A stretch of DNA of 64,000 nt from Flavobacterium sp. NG2 (lineage in GTDB: Bacteria > Bacteroidota > Bacteroidia > Flavobacteriales > Flavobacteriaceae): contig NZ_CP139420.1 in the NCBI RefSeq assembly GCF_034119845.1, forward strand, positions 3,722,001 through 3,786,000, in the 5' to 3' direction. The position numbers were made by a program, and so were the translations under genes. The first letter of the stretch is position 1, and each line of letters opens with the position of its first letter. The notes under the pieces are model-generated. The model was not told the DNA's origin. It saw only the letters and a list, made by a program, of their open reading frames with translations, and did not search any database. Below, in pieces: positions 63,565 to 64,000 of this stretch.

Positions 63565-63985
63565 TTTCTGTTATATTTATCGCCCCCGTTTTCTTATAAT
63601 GATACTTTTTGTTTTCTTCATTTTTCACTACTAATTCCTCATCTGTTAACTTTACTAACTCCTCTGACCATTTAGCAAAATCAGTCGAATAATCTAAAAA
63701 AACAGCCTCTTTTTCAAACCGCACTTTTACATTTTCATAAGTGTCATTCACAATAAAAGTCCCGTCTAATTGCGGTTTCACTTTTTTACGAAACCCTTGA
63801 TTGTTTTTGATTTCAAAATAATCAAAATTCTCATTGACCTTATAATTCTTATCCTCCCCATCAGCAACATCTACCTTTTCAATTTCCCAATAACCATTCA
63901 ACTTAGCAATATCAGCGGGCACAACCTTTTGTTTACAACCTATAACCAAGAGCGCAACAATTGCCAATTTTAAAACATTTTTCAT
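63545..63985 (-). CDS. Lipoprotein, lipocalin-like, function unknown
   Basis: A 146-residue lipoprotein: signal peptide with lipobox LLVIGCKQ (Cys at residue 17). The mature part begins with ADIAKLNGYWEIEKVDVADG, a pattern seen in lipocalin-like stress proteins, then charged beta-rich sequence (YFEIKNNQGFRKKVKPQLDG, LVVKNEENKKYHYKKTG). I do not recognise a specific family. It overlaps the DUF721 gene by 20 bp, which suggests co-transcription. Location is likely the outer or inner membrane, facing the periplasm. Confidence 0.7.
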   Translation of the reverse strand: MKNVLKLAIVALLVIGCKQKVVPADIAKLNGYWEIEKVDVADGEDKNYKVNENFDYFEIKNNQGFRKKVKPQLDGTFIVNDTYENVKVRFEKEAVFLDYSTDFAKWSEELVKLTDEELVVKNEENKKYHYKKTGAINITENGETTK

Positions 63986-64000
63986 TACATTTTATTTTAA

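Overview
The window is low-GC, densely coded DNA from a member of the Bacteroidota, almost certainly the family Flavobacteriaceae and most likely Flavobacterium or a close relative. The signs are TonB-dependent receptors with carboxypeptidase-like N-termini paired with DUF4249 lipoproteins, monomeric isocitrate dehydrogenase, BshC (bacillithiol), DUF6146/DUF6787/DUF3995 proteins, poor Shine-Dalgarno sequences and TAnnTTTG promoter elements. I saw no rRNA, tRNA, CRISPR array or prophage.

Layout. 1-3155: the 3' end of icd, then an accessory pocket (orphan ORF, decayed group II intron, cluster of mini-hairpins, VapBC-type toxin-antitoxin). 3156-9682: two tandem copies of a TonB receptor/DUF4249 lipoprotein pair. 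9905-19007: housekeeping genes (thiamine pyrophosphokinase, RlmF, UvrB), a dipeptide epimerase/PLP-enzyme pair and two paralogous small secreted proteins. 19503-23927: SulP transporter, CbpA/CbpM-like chaperone pair, cation/proton antiporter. 24188-30869: a fatty-acid beta-oxidation operon (MarR regulator, FadB/J-like, thiolase, acyl-CoA dehydrogenase) carrying a RAYT-type transposase between fadB and thiolase. 30995-41099: mostly housekeeping (Cu/Zn SOD, TsaC, tRNA nucleotidyltransferase, heme A synthase, MsrA, LolD-like ATPase), with a 380-bp imperfect tandem duplication around a GxxExxY gene. 41365-47997: a five-gene envelope cluster (response regulator, membrane HEAT protein, processive glycosyltransferase, LTA-synthase-fold enzyme with TPR tail, YaiO TPR/beta-barrel). 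48231-52590: a BtuFCD-type ABC importer whose ATPase is separated from its partners by a second GxxExxY gene and eight copies of an 84-bp repeat. 52850-63985: DbpA-like helicase, porin, aldo/keto reductase, B12-binding radical SAM protein, BshC, Ndk, a complete IS3-family element sitting in a terminator loop, a DUF721 protein and a lipoprotein.

The most interesting material is (a) the 41-48 kb cluster, which reads as a synthase-dependent polysaccharide machine in which the sulfatase-fold enzyme and the outer-membrane barrel carry the same TPR module, and (b) an unusual load of intergenic repeats of several families: a RAYT with inverted double-palindrome ends, GxxExxY genes next to palindromic repeats, a roughly 150-bp GC-rich repeat seen five times at gene 3' ends, and nested palindromes. 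Much of the intergenic DNA here is therefore selfish or structural sequence that often also serves as a terminator.
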